64,000 bases of DNA from Lottia gigantea (taxonomy: Eukaryota; Mollusca; Gastropoda; Lottiidae). The DNA lies in the NCBI RefSeq assembly GCF_000327385.1, contig NW_008707735.1, positions 138,973 through 202,972 of the forward strand. The letters are read 5' to 3'. Made by a program: the position numbers and the translations under genes. Positions 1-9,436 of this stretch are shown here, one piece after another. Below the pieces are notes generated by a model, which was not told the origin of the DNA, made no database searches, and saw only the letters and a list, made by a program, of their open reading frames with translations. Position 1 is the first letter of the stretch. The number at the start of each line of letters is the position of its first letter.

Positions 1-89
1 AGGTCATCTTTACTCTTTTAGAAAAAAAAACCTCGAGATTAAAATATTTAAGTTGTTTATTTGTTTCAATGTTTTAATTTATTTTGTAG

Positions 90-271
90 TTAATATCGAC
101 GATACTGCCCCAATATTAAAGAAATCAGAAATCAAGCCAGAACCAAAACCATTACGAGTCGGTGATGTGGACTCACTTAATAACTCAGATTCTTCCAAAA
201 ATAACAAAACAGAAAAAGCCACGGACGATTTTCATTATGAAAAATTTAAAAAACAGATGCGGAAATACTGA
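90..271 (+). CDS. Terminal coding exon of an unrecognised gene (partial)
   Basis: A pyrimidine-rich tract ending in TTTTGTAG at 82-89 is a good splice acceptor. The frame then stays open for about 60 codons to TGA at 269-271. The peptide is hydrophilic and of low complexity: a lysine/proline/glutamate-rich start (SEIKPEPKP), a Ser/Asn/Asp/Lys middle and a basic end (EKFKKQMRKY). It has no membrane segment or recognisable domain, so it reads as a disordered C-terminal tail. Upstream exons lie outside the window. An AATAAA follows at 332. The family cannot be named. The in-frame ATG at 68 precedes the acceptor and is probably intronic. Confidence 0.5.
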
Positions 272-331
272 AAGAGTACTATTTGATAAATATCTCATGG
301 TGGTGATTTTAAAGATTTGACTGGTAAATGA

Positions 332-337
332 AATAAA
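332..337 (+). terminator. Candidate poly(A) signal AATAAA
   Basis: AATAAA lies 61 bases after the stop of the terminal exon ending at 271, a normal distance for a 3' UTR signal. Other AATAAA copies occur near 512 and 595, so the cleavage site is not certain. Confidence 0.4.
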
Positions 338-1234
338 TCATGAATCCTATGGAAAATGTGTGAAGGAGATAAATTTAGTGGAATGTTCTGGATAATAGAA
401 TTTCGGTGTTATGGACAAATATACAAAGTACTGACGATTTGAACTTTGAGTTATGTAACGTAACGTAACTTTGGGGGGTTGATCCGAGGCTATCCCATCA
501 TACTGGACACCACAAATAAACTGGAAACCTCACCCCCATATAACTGAATTGCTCCCTACGTAAGATGGAGACCCATCACAACTGATGTACAACTGAATAA
601 ATTCAAAGAAAACATCTTTTTTCTGTTAAAATAGAATAGTTTATTTAATGACTGTTGGCGATACATGGAAGGAAGGTGTTTCCCTCTCAATCTCATCATG
701 AAAATCTTGCATCAAGACACTTCCACAGGTCTTCTATATTTCTAATCTGAATACTGATAGTTGAGATGATAAAACCCTATTTGTATCCCCAGTTACATGC
801 CTATAAAGGGAGTAAACATTGGGCGGGTAGAGAACGCAAAACTCCTTTTTATTTCAATCCGTCTAGCAGTAGAATCTCTCGGACTTCTAAACACTTTCAA
901 ATTATCTAAAATAATACAAATTTTAACAGTGAATATAAACTACAAATAAAGTACAACTGTCACGTGATCAATGATAACAGACGATTGTTGAAATCTAAAC
1001 TGAAAGTGAAACAACTAGGGAATTGGGTAAGGGTCCCTTTACTTAAATATTTTGCAAAAATTGTGCCCGAAATATTTGATTTGAAGACATGTCGTCATTA
1101 CCACGATGCTTGTGCGTGATGTGTTTGACCTTTGAACTAGATTTGAAGTTTCTAAAAATATACAGCCGTACTTGTTTAGTAAAATCGTCTATGCTTTTTA
1201 GTTTAATTTCATTCTTATTAAGAACAAATAAATT
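338..1234. other. Intergenic stretch without recognised gene
   Basis: I see no exon with good splice sites and no long open frame. The stretch was searched on the plus strand for the missing 5' coding exon of the methyltransferase (it should end with two bases of an Arg codon before a donor), and none was convincing. Confidence 0.4.
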
Positions 1235-1357
1235 GAATGGAGTTTTACGTCTAAGAGACTGTTAACGCCGTGCATTGTGCAATGAGGGTATTTTTTGTCA
1301 GGACAGTGGAATTACCCTAGTCTCATTCGATTTCCAACTGTTGAAGGATCTTTGTCG
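1235..1357 (-). repeat. Dispersed repeat family B (SINE-like), reverse copy
   Basis: Read on the minus strand, this contains the family-B landmarks in order: a CAGTTGGAAATCGA block, a CATTGCACAATGC block and GACGTAAAACTCCATTC. The same landmarks in the same order recur at 15285, 21475, 36850, 53520 and elsewhere. Called SINE-like because it is short, dispersed, non-coding and ends in an ATTTC-rich tail in better copies. Confidence 0.5.
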
Positions 1358-1463
1358 AGGTCTGGTTTATTATCTCGTCCAAACGACTAAATCTTAAAAC
1401 AAAACAAAAACAGCAACAAAATAATTGTAGTGGGAGTAATTGAAAATATTTGTTTTTTTTTTT

Positions 1464-1530
1464 AACATGCAGAACAGGCTGTGCACGTTAAAGATCCCTG
1501 GACAGTTGGAAATTGCTTCACTTAACACTA
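1464..1530 (+). repeat. Dispersed repeat family B, fragment
   Basis: Contains ACAGGCTGTGCACGTTAAAG followed by a CAGTTGGAAAT block, the 5' half of family B as seen at 53630 and 21480. The 3' half is absent. Confidence 0.5.
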
Positions 1531-1563
1531 TACTACAATTTCAACTTTTTGAAGCAGTATATA

Positions 1564-1676
1564 TTTAAAGGGATTGTAAAGAGATTGTAAAGGGATTGTA
1601 AAGAGATTGTAAAGAGATTGTAAATAGATTGTAAAGAGATTGTAAAGAGATTGTAAAGAGATTGTAAAGAGATTTT
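1564..1676 (+). repeat. 11-bp tandem array (GATTGTAAAGA)n
   Basis: About ten units of an 11-bp motif close to GATTGTAAAGA. The array adjoins the foldback element at 1720-1904, and the same arrangement is seen inverted at 51345-51632. Other copies of the element carry a single unit, so the array looks expanded from the element's own edge. Confidence 0.85.
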
Positions 1677-1719
1677 CTAAATTTTGTATGTATATCGAGA
1701 ACACTGATAGCACCAATTT

Positions 1720-1904
1720 GCACCATTCTAATTTTTAATCAAACGTCTGTAGTTCCTGCAATTACACAAAAAAAGTTTTTGATGACGTCACTAATCGCGA
1801 ATTTTGCTTTATCACTTAAGGTCCTGTACGATTAGTGACGTCATCACTTAGTTTAAGTGGAATTGCAGGAGCCAAAGTTGTCTGACCCAAAATTGGAATG
1901 GTGC
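1720..1904. mobile_element. Foldback / MITE-like palindromic element
   Basis: The left arm 1720-1797 starts GCACCATTCTAATTTT and ends ACGTCACTAATCG. Its near reverse complement is the right arm 1829-1904, starting CGATTAGTGACGTCATC and ending AATTGGAATGGTGC. The 31-base centre is unpaired. The arms include matching CCTGCAATTACAC / GTGGAATTGCAGG segments. There is no coding capacity. Half-copies of one arm occur at 43321, 51345, 52010 and 52150, so this is a dispersed non-autonomous element. Confidence 0.65.
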
Positions 1905-1943
1905 TTATAGTTTTAATATTTTCTATTTTTTCTATATTTGTAG

Positions 1944-3464
1944 ATACGTGAAAGAAATTCTAGGATGTTTGGCAACTTCTAGAATTATAGAAATTGATGA
2001 AAATTCAGAGAAATATTTCGTGATGGAAGAATTGAGACCGATATTAAAAACTATGAGTATTACAGCTAACTTACTGACTTTCTGTAATCAGAGGAAAGAT
2101 GACATCATAGAACTACTCGACATCAACGGACCAAATGGTAAGTCCGACAGCAAACACATAGATATAGGGGGGGTGGGGGGGGGGGGGGCAGCCGTGATCT
2201 CGGATGTCCAATCAATGCAACCTTAGGATTTGATTTTATTTTTAGGGTATTGTGTTCACAGTAAAACAGGATTGGTTTTGTTTTTAGGGTATTGTGTTCA
2301 CAGTAAAACAGGATTGGTTTTATTTTTAGGGTATTGTGTTCACAGTAAAACAGGATTGGTTTTGTTTTTAGGGTATTGTGTTCACAGTAAAACAGGATTT
2401 GGTGGTGTTCTAACTGCACGGAGAGAAAGAGATATAGACAGTTTAATTCAAATTGAGTTATTTCAGGATACTCCTGATTTGAAAGACAAATTAGGTAGGT
2501 CGACTTATTTTTATATTTATCAGTTTATTTATTCGACATAGAAATACTAATTAAGATTCATGTCAAATTCTCCCTACTTTTCTTTAAAACGTGAAGTTTA
2601 ATCAGAACCGGAAATATTGATTGATTATTGATTTGTTTTTTCTTAAATGATTTTTACGACCTTGAATAATTGAGGGTATTTAATATTTAACCCTGTTTCA
2701 ACCCTGTTTTAACCTGTTTCAACCCTGATTTAACCCTGTTTCAACCTGTTTTAACCCTGTTTCAACATGTTTTAACCCTGTTTTAACCCTGGGTACAGAT
2801 AAACCTTGATCAGACGCAGGACCTACTATTGTATACAGGGTCCTGGAAGTTAACATTATTGAGGAAAAAATGGTTGTATTTTGTCTTTTCTGTAGAATCT
2901 GGGCTCAGCTATGTTGAATATGGTTCGGGAGAGGGCGCTGTTATTTTGGAAATGGCCAAACGTTTTCCTAAGTCTCAGTTTACCGCCGTAGACTACTCCA
3001 CCGACGCCATTTCTGTTCTGCAGCAAAAAATTCTAGATCAGAATTTAACCAACGTTCAAGGAATACATGGCGATTTACATGACCTGCCTTCTGATTGGTC
3101 AGAAAAATATGACGTGGCTTACATCCGTGACGTAATTCATGACGTCGGTGATCCTGTCAAAGCGACCAATGAGATTGTACGATCTGTAAAAAGGGGAGGA
3201 GTTGTGTCAATTACAGAAGTTGCTATAAAGGGAAGTAATCAGAGAGAACAAAGGGACGATCCCGTGGCCCCCCAGTTTTATCTATACAGTACGTGTATAT
3301 GTGTACCAGAAAGTTTAAACCAGCCCGGGGGTGTTGGGTTGGGGTGCACTTCCGGGCAAGAAAAAATGTCAAAAATTTTAATGGAAGGGGGCATCCCGAA
3401 AGATTCTTTAGAAATGTATTTCAAGTCAGCTCAAAATATCGTTCGATACGTTTACAGAAAATAG
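1944..3464 (+). CDS. SAM-dependent methyltransferase, winged-helix Rv2258c/R08F11.4-like (5' end missing)
   Basis: Three exons join in frame: 1944-2137, 2372-2494 and 2896-3464 (stop TAG). Acceptors are TTTGTAG, TTTTTAG and TCTGTAG; donors are GTAAGT and GTAGGT. Exon 1 encodes the end of a winged-helix segment (YVKEILGCLATSRII, then EKYFVMEELRP), which in this family precedes the catalytic fold. Exon 3 encodes a class I Rossmann methyltransferase: motif I VEYGSGEG, the acidic end of strand 2 (FTAVDYS), and motif IV-like DVAYIRDVIHDVG. The C-terminal segment with LNQPGGVGLG is also typical. About 294 residues are visible, against roughly 350 usual for the family, so some 60-70 N-terminal residues are missing; no exon for them is apparent in 272-1943. 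The substrate is unknown. Exon 2 has its acceptor repeated four times (see repeat at 2227). The gene may be an incomplete copy, or have a cryptic 5' exon. Confidence 0.75.
2165..2188 (+). repeat. Poly-G tract in methyltransferase intron 1
   Basis: A run almost entirely of G, broken by one T, sits 30 bases after the exon-1 donor. Such tracts are length-unstable and may affect donor choice; nothing else is implied. Confidence 0.8.
2227..2398 (+). repeat. 42-bp tandem repeat spanning the splice acceptor and start of exon 2
   Basis: Four units of 42 bp, each containing a pyrimidine-rich tract, TTTTTAG and then GGTATTGTGTTCACAG. The acceptor AG falls at 2244-2245, 2286-2287, 2328-2329 and 2370-2371. 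Only the last unit runs on into the rest of exon 2. Because 42 is divisible by 3 and the repeat has no stop in this frame, each acceptor would give an in-frame product (0, +14, +28 or +42 residues). Confidence 0.9.
2681..2791 (+). repeat. Degenerate 10-11-bp tandem array (AACCCTGTTTC)n
   Basis: About ten imperfect units of AACCCTGTTTC/AACCTGTTTT in intron 2 of the methyltransferase, 100 bases before the last exon. Confidence 0.85.
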
Positions 3465-3782
3465 TTTCAACATGAGGGAATATTTCAGAATTATAACTGA
3501 TTTGTACCGTTCACTATCTCTTCATGATTATATTTATTTAATACTCAAGATACATATTACAACTGATATTTCACTCGGGGCTCGAGTTTATTGTTCCTCC
3601 CATACGACTAGTAGACATATTGTTCATGTCAGAACTTCTTACCCCAGACAACTTAAACATGCCCCACCTGTAGCTCACGAAACTTGAGTTTATTGTTCCA
3701 TCCCAAACATCTAAACCCATGTCAGCCATGTGGAGAGAAAATGAACTAAGTTGATGATAATTTTAAGAATACAAAACAAACC

Positions 3783-3788
3783 AATAAA
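3783..3788 (+). terminator. Poly(A) signal of the methyltransferase
   Basis: AATAAA, 319 bases after the stop at 3464 and the first clear signal downstream. It lies within 20 bases of the opposite-strand signal at 3800-3805. Confidence 0.45.
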
Positions 3789-3799
3789 TGTTAAGTATT

Positions 3800-3805
3800 T
3801 TTATT
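3800..3805 (-). terminator. Poly(A) signal of the TSP1/chitin-binding gene
   Basis: AATAAA on the minus strand, about 100 bases beyond the stop codon at 3906-3908. The two convergent transcripts should overlap by a few tens of bases here. Confidence 0.5.
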
Positions 3806-3905
3806 TAAATTGAACAGAAGATTAATCGTAGTTAGTTTAAACTTCAATATTAGTATTAGTAGTATAAAAGAAATTAGAATTTAAAAATTGATTCGGATCG
3901 CAGCA

Positions 3906-6900
3906 CTAGTTGGTGCAGTTGGGGATATTCCTCAAGAAGTCACAAGCGGACGTAGCGGGATTGAATCCTGTACCGCCTGGGCAGGGCATGGATATATATC
4001 GACCACCAACGCACATTTTATAACGAAGGCAATTGTCAGGGTCTGCTATATTACCGGCGGCGCAGGCTGCAACTACTGGTGCATGCGTAGGAGCTTCGTC
4101 TTCTTCTATTTCGTCGTTGACGCAGGTCACTGACTCTTGGCTCCAATGTGCGCCAACCGCACACTCTCTCAATCTGGCGATATCGTGTGCGCATTGGTAA
4201 TATCGGTTCATATTGTTTGCGTGACTGATGAATTTTACTTTACCAGTTGGACATTTATCTGAAATATTAACAAAACATTACGTAAACAGAAGCAACCAAA
4301 TTTAAGGGAGGGTTGTAGCACAGTCGGTTAAGGCGTTGGAATGACGTCATTTGCACACACAAAAAAGTAATTTGCTTCACAGAACAGTCCCCTTTTTTCA
4401 AATGCTTTACCCATTTCATATTAAAAATTAACAGATCTACTTACCCCCACAAGCATCAGTGTTACACTGAACAGTTTGTTGTTCAACCTGATCCCCTACA
4501 CACTCAGATCCACCGTACGCTGGGGTAGGGTTAGTACAGGTCCTAGATCGGGACTGTCCCTTGTTACCCCCACCACACAGAACATCACATTCATCATCAT
4601 CTTCCCAAGCCGTGAACTCAGTCCATCCTCCGTTAACTTAGAGACAGAAACAAATTATTAGATACACCAAATAAACATGTTAAGCTATGTGGACTCTCTG
4701 AATGGGACGCCCAGTAAACAAATTTATGTGGACTCTCTGAATTGGACGCCCAGTAAACAAACCAAAGAACGGAATTAACATGCTAAGCTATGTGTACTCA
4801 CTGAATAGGACGCCCAGTAAATAAACCTATGTGGACTCTCTGAACGAGGGCCTAGTTACAGTGGCATGCGTTGCTAGCGACATCCACTATATCGAGGTTA
4901 CCCATCTTTGTGATTGTTGAAACCGACCTGGACAAGGATTTTCATTGCAAACTTCTTCGTCAGTCATCGTGTCTTGAAACTCACAATCCTTACCACCGTA
5001 CTGGGGTAGAGGATTGGTACACAATCTAGAGTAGGTCAAGATCTTGACCCCTCCCCCACAGGTAACGCTACAATCTCCAGCATGACTCAGGGTGAATTCG
5101 GACCATCCACCATTAACTGAAATAGAACCGATTTTTACAAAGGAAATGAAATAAAGCAAATTATATTGGATCACCAGTTGGAGCTTATCCGAAATAAATT
5201 GAGTATACTTTGATATATTGATCGCCCGCTTGCTACTGTTGACGATACTGAAGAACTTACTTGGACAGTGTGCCCCCCCCCCCCCCCCCCCCCCCACAAA
5301 AACACTCTCTGTCGTCTGTTTGCAACTTATGACGATACTGAAGAACTTACTTGGACAATGGTGGGTGTTACAATCCTGAGTATCTTCTCTCGAATCATCA
5401 CCTTCGCATTCCTCACCACCGTACTGGGGTTCTGGGTTATCACAAGCTCTGTTGTAGGTCAGGATCTTTTCCCCACCCCCACAGGACACGGAGCAGTCCC
5501 CAGTAGCATTGAGGGTGTATTCACTCCATCCACCATCGACTGAAATAGAAAGTTTAGTTAATTGGGTTGTTCATGTACAACTATAGATTTTTCGTAGACA
5601 TCCGAATAAGGAGTCCGGAACTGCTCTGCCTTGAAAGCGACAACCGCCACAGTTTTCAAAGCGGTAGAACTAAAATTCAATATAGTTTTTGTACTTGGAC
5701 CCAAGAGTTGAAATGTAGAGTATAAAGGAATAACTGTTTTAGGTTAAAGCTAATAGAATAGTTTTAGAATAACCTCGGGAAGGTTGAAAATATTAATTCT
5801 GTTGTCAGAAACGAAGCACTTACTTGGACAGGGTTGTGTATTACAAACAGGGTTCTCAACTTTAGAGTTGCTTCCATCACAATCTGAGCCACCGTATTGG
5901 GGAGCCGGGTTGGTGCAGGTCCTGGTGTAGCTCAAGCGTTTTGTTCCTCCTCCACAACTGTCAGAACAGGAGCTTTCACTAGACAGCTCAAAATCACTCC
6001 AGTCTCCGTTAACTGATATAAAGGAAAGTTTCAAAACGAACTGATTTTGAAAATAAAGAACTTGTTGGTGGAGAAGAGTGTTATATTATTTTACATAGGG
6101 AGGGAGGACTGATGGAAGCATGATGAAAAATTTTAATTGGGGTTTTAATGATGAGTTGTCACTGTCGGGCCATCCTCAATTCTTGGGGGAGGGTAGATAG
6201 AAATGACAATGATTGATTTGATTGACGTAAGGACTATGGGATTGTCAAAACCAACATTTCTATTATTTCTCTGTGTTAAAAGGTAAGAAATTTGGAAGTC
6301 TACAGCCCCTGTTCTGGGAGAGAGGCGGGATAGAAACACTCTTGACTTGACTTACTGGGACAATGTTGAGTATTACAAGCACCAGTATCGATTCTATATT
6401 GAGACCCCTGACAAGTTCGACCACTATATCGAGGGCTGGGATTGGAGCAGTATCTCTTATAGTAGATATTCTTCGTTCCTCCTCCACAAGTCACGTTACA
6501 GTTACCTGCCCTTAACAACCGGAAGTCTGTCCAACCACCGTGAACTGAAAAAGAAGTTTCAAAAGAAATAAATCTGAATTCCAAACTGTATCATGTAATT
6601 ATATATATCCTCTTTAGAATTGAAACATTTAAAAGACTCAGTGATCCTAACTGTAATTTTGGTTCTGGCTTATTTTTTGTAGATTTCGTGGGTTAGTTCT
6701 CTCACTGTCCAATCAGATGACAATATTACAAGCTATTGATAAAGTTCCACTGATATTTTGGTGTTTAAAAGGAGGCCTAACATGTAGAGCTATATGGCAG
6801 CCTCGTTGGACTCGCTATCCGACAATTTGCCCATGATATCAATAAACAGGTCCGACATTACACATTTTGATTGGTTTATTAAAACGTAATTAGAACATGA

Positions 6901-8701
6901 CTGTGGTATAAAACGTGTTAGATTACAATGGGAACAGCAATAAAACCTTACTGCTATTTGGGTGTTTAAAGATATGAATGATTTTGAAATATGGAAAGCG
7001 AAAGTAAAACCTTACCTGGACAGTTAAACCTATTACAGCTCTTGTAGACATATTTAGTAGAAGATCCAGTACATTGATTACCACCGTACAGTGGTGCCGG
7101 ACTGGTACACGTTCGGGTGTAGGTCTTGATCTGGATTCCTCGTGTACCACAACTAGCTGAACAGCTGTTCTGTCTGGTGTATCTCCAACCAGACCACCCA
7201 CCGTGAACTGGAAATAGGAATGGAACCTATACTGATAGGGGAAGGAATGAGGAGGTGGGGTGACATATTATTGGGCAAAGAAAGTAAATGTCAAGGTCGA
7301 CCAAATACCACTGAACTGGTCAATTCAAATATATCAGCGCCGCGACATCCGTGCGACATAAAAAAAAATCCCATGACCCATTTCCATAACTCTGTGACTG
7401 TCCAATAAATGAAATTATATAAGACACACAACCTGGACATCTCTGTGTGTTACAGCTCTGTCTGGTTGTAGAGCTAGAAGAACCGGAGCAGCTTCTGCCT
7501 CCATTAGATGGTCTTGGATTGGTACAGGTCCTGGATTTAAACACGCTCTGAGTTCCTCCACCACAAGTCTTGCTACAGCTTCCTAGGTTTGTTCTCCACG
7601 GGGTCCAATTTCCATGAACTAGGGAAAATAAATTGAAATAAATTAAATTTTTTTACGTCCGTAACAATGGCTCAACCAAAAAAATCACTTCGAAATATAT
7701 CGCAAGAACATGGCGATTCCTCACTTAAAATAACAATATTTCACAAGATAATCATTTATCTCAGATCTCTAGAAATGGTTTTAGCAAACTTCCAATTTCT
7801 TAAAAATTCCAATGGAAGAGACCGGGAGCGAGCTTCAACGGATTTATTCTTAAAATACAATTACAAACTTACCACAATATTTATAACAAGTGGAACTACG
7901 ATACCTGTAAAAAAATACAATAAATTATTGTAGTCTGATTAATAAAAAGAATATTATAGAGTTGTGTCCCTTTGATATGTGTTGTGAATTAACGAGGAAT
8001 ACGACAGTTTGTTGTTCAATTGATCATGACATTCTTTTGACTGAAGAGAGCCATGAGCTCAACGACCCTCGCAGACGAGCTCCACGTTGAATGCTGAACC
8101 CGTAGCCTATCCCCTCCCCCCTTCTTTTATCCCCCCCCCCCTCGTTTCCTCCTTTCTCTATTTTTATTGCCCCTTTCTCACCCGTCTACACTTCTCCTCA
8201 CCCCACAAACCTCTGAATAGTTCAAAAGATTAACTAACCTGTATCTTGTACATCGACTCCAGCTGAAGAAGCCACACTTCGTGGTATAGCGCTCACTCTT
8301 AGAGCAAGAATACGAACATCTACAAGACACAGAGAAACGTATTTCTTAGGTTGCAGTTAGTTAAAACTTATTTACTCCCACGGGTGGTGGTTAATACGTC
8401 ATCTTCGCAGTGTCAACCAATACCTTGACTGCAATAATCACCTTTCTTGCTTGTATTATTGAAGTTTGTCAATGCAGCGATATTATTAGATGGTACGCTA
8501 GCAATTTACGATGAAGCTTCTCATTTTCGTTTAAACAAAAAGACATTTCAATTCCTTTTCTTCCGATGAAAGTCTAGCCATAGAACTTTCTTCATGTTTA
8601 AGAAAAATCACGAAATGATCTAAAACTTACGACGAAGCTTGCGTCTCTTCAAAAAGGACGACCACCAAAACCAAAACCGCTAACACCATAAATCCCTTCA
8701 T
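3906..8701 (-). CDS. Secreted protein with seven thrombospondin type-1 repeats and two chitin-binding type-2 domains (complete)
   Basis: Eleven coding exons in transcript order: 8701-8631, 8319-8239, 7904-7873, 7618-7433, 7207-7016, 6544-6356, 6012-5824, 5539-5351, 5116-4928, 4636-4445, 4258-3906. Together 1863 nt, 620 residues. Residues 1-22 are a signal peptide (MKGFMVLAVLVLVVVLF core, cut near QAS). Residues 25-61 form a small Cys-rich module (CSYSCSKSERYTTKCG, SRCTRYR, CYKYC). Residues 62-503 are seven TSP1 repeats, one per exon, each with NGGW-like start, CS.TCGGG, a conserved C.NP.P.YGG segment and a CPG/CPS end. Residues 504-620 hold two peritrophin-A type chitin-binding domains (MNRYYQCAHD, then NCLRYKMCVGG). 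The seven TSP1 exons are all phase 1-1, suited to tandem exon duplication. Donors at 4927 (GTCGGT) and 7432 (GTTGTG) are weak; most others are GTAAGT. Likely role is an extracellular-matrix, mucus or cuticle-associated protein binding glycans or chitin; this is inference. No membrane segment follows. Confidence 0.9.
4306..4352 (+). repeat. tRNA-like head of SINE family A (intronic fragment)
   Basis: GTTGTAGCACAGTCGGTTAA resembles the polymerase III A box of a tRNA and matches the heads at 38791 (plus) and 14800 (minus). It is followed by a TGACGTCAT also seen in the 14.7-kb copy. It lies in the last intron of the TSP1 gene. Confidence 0.5.
4677..4850 (+). repeat. Intronic tandem repeat with TATGTGGACTCTCTGAA module
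   Basis: Three to four imperfect units of TATGTGGACTCTCTGAA followed by GGACGCCCAGTAAACAAA. Single copies of the same module occur at 35660 and 60200, so it belongs to a dispersed repeat. Confidence 0.7.
5230..5380 (-). repeat. Duplicated splice-donor block around a poly-C tract
   Basis: The 3' end of TSP1 exon 5351-5539 with its donor and first intron bases is repeated 90 bases downstream in the transcript. Forward copies GACGATACTGAAGAACTTAC occur at 5241 and 5331, each followed by TTGGACA. Between them is a run of about 23 C (G in the transcript). The 90-base interval is open in the exon frame, so the distal donor would add 30 residues including a Gly run. Confidence 0.85.
6590..7000. other. 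Intron of the TSP1 gene, no feature seen
   Basis: Lies between TSP1 exons at 6356-6544 and 7016-7207. AT-rich; no internal exon with both splice sites and a Cys-rich frame was found. Confidence 0.4.
8395..8462 (+). repeat. Dispersed repeat with TACCTTGACTGCAATAAT block
   Basis: The order CATCTTCGCAGTGTCAA..TACCTTGACTGCAATAAT..CACCTTTCTTG recurs at 44140-44390 and as a tandem at 49505-49735. It lies in intron 1 of the TSP1 gene. Confidence 0.55.
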
Positions 8702-8754
8702 CTTACGGGAAGAAAGTCAGAAACAACTCTGAGGTCTGTAGCCCCGGATCTTCC

Positions 8755-8763
8755 TTTTAAATA
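8755..8763 (-). promoter_or_regulatory. Candidate TATA box of the TSP1/chitin-binding gene
   Basis: TATTTAAAA on the minus strand, 54-62 bases upstream of the ATG at 8701, leaving room for a start site about 30 bases downstream and a short 5' UTR. It is the best TATA-like match in the 100 bases before the start codon. Confidence 0.45.
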
Positions 8764-9064
8764 CCCTTCTCAATTTAATATTTAGTCAGAATTTGATATT
8801 CTTTTTGTTTGTTCAATATCTAAAACTTATCTATTAAAATTTTATGAGCAAGGTAAACATTGCTGAAGTGTTTTGTATTTCTCTGAAATCCACATTAAAA
8901 CCCAATTTAATCTCCTATAATTTTTATATAAGTGCAGAAAAACTGCACAGCTAAAATTCAAAATAAAAATGTCCAAACACACTTACACATATTGCTCTTT
9001 ATATTAGTTATTGTCTACGCTGATATTATGTTATATATGGTAGAATCAACAGACTTTATTTGTA

Positions 9065-9126
9065 AGTTATCCATGTTGGAATCAGCTGGTAGACAGAATC
9101 CTCGAGAACCGGAGTTGTTACTGTAA
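9065..9126 (+). repeat. Tail fragment of SINE family A
   Basis: CAGCTGGTAGACAGAATCCTCGAGAACC..GTTGTTA matches the 3' part of the fuller copy at 38785-39057 and fragments at 20165 and 41515. Confidence 0.5.
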
Positions 9127-9436
9127 AATAAATTTCAACAGGGTTTTTGGAGAAAATAAGTAACCTGTTGCCATGGAGAGAAAACTGAAACTTTAATGAA
9201 ATATCTTATATATGTTATAATTCATGGTATAATTACCATTAGCCATCAGCCCCAGACCTCAAAGTTTTTTATGTTTGTTTACAATATGGTGTGATCAGTA
9301 TCGAATATCGATTTATTAGGTAATATTGATTTTTCAGTTTATCTTTTATCTCTACAGGGAGGATTATCTCTAAATAAATACTCTCACGTCTCAATATCAT
9401 GTTTGAAAAAAACCCCCGAAAAAACTACCTCTTAAT

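Noticed and set aside
5268-5543. Plus-strand 91-codon frame starting with a proline run
   Set aside because: It is the shadow of the minus-strand TSP1 exon and of the poly-C tract.
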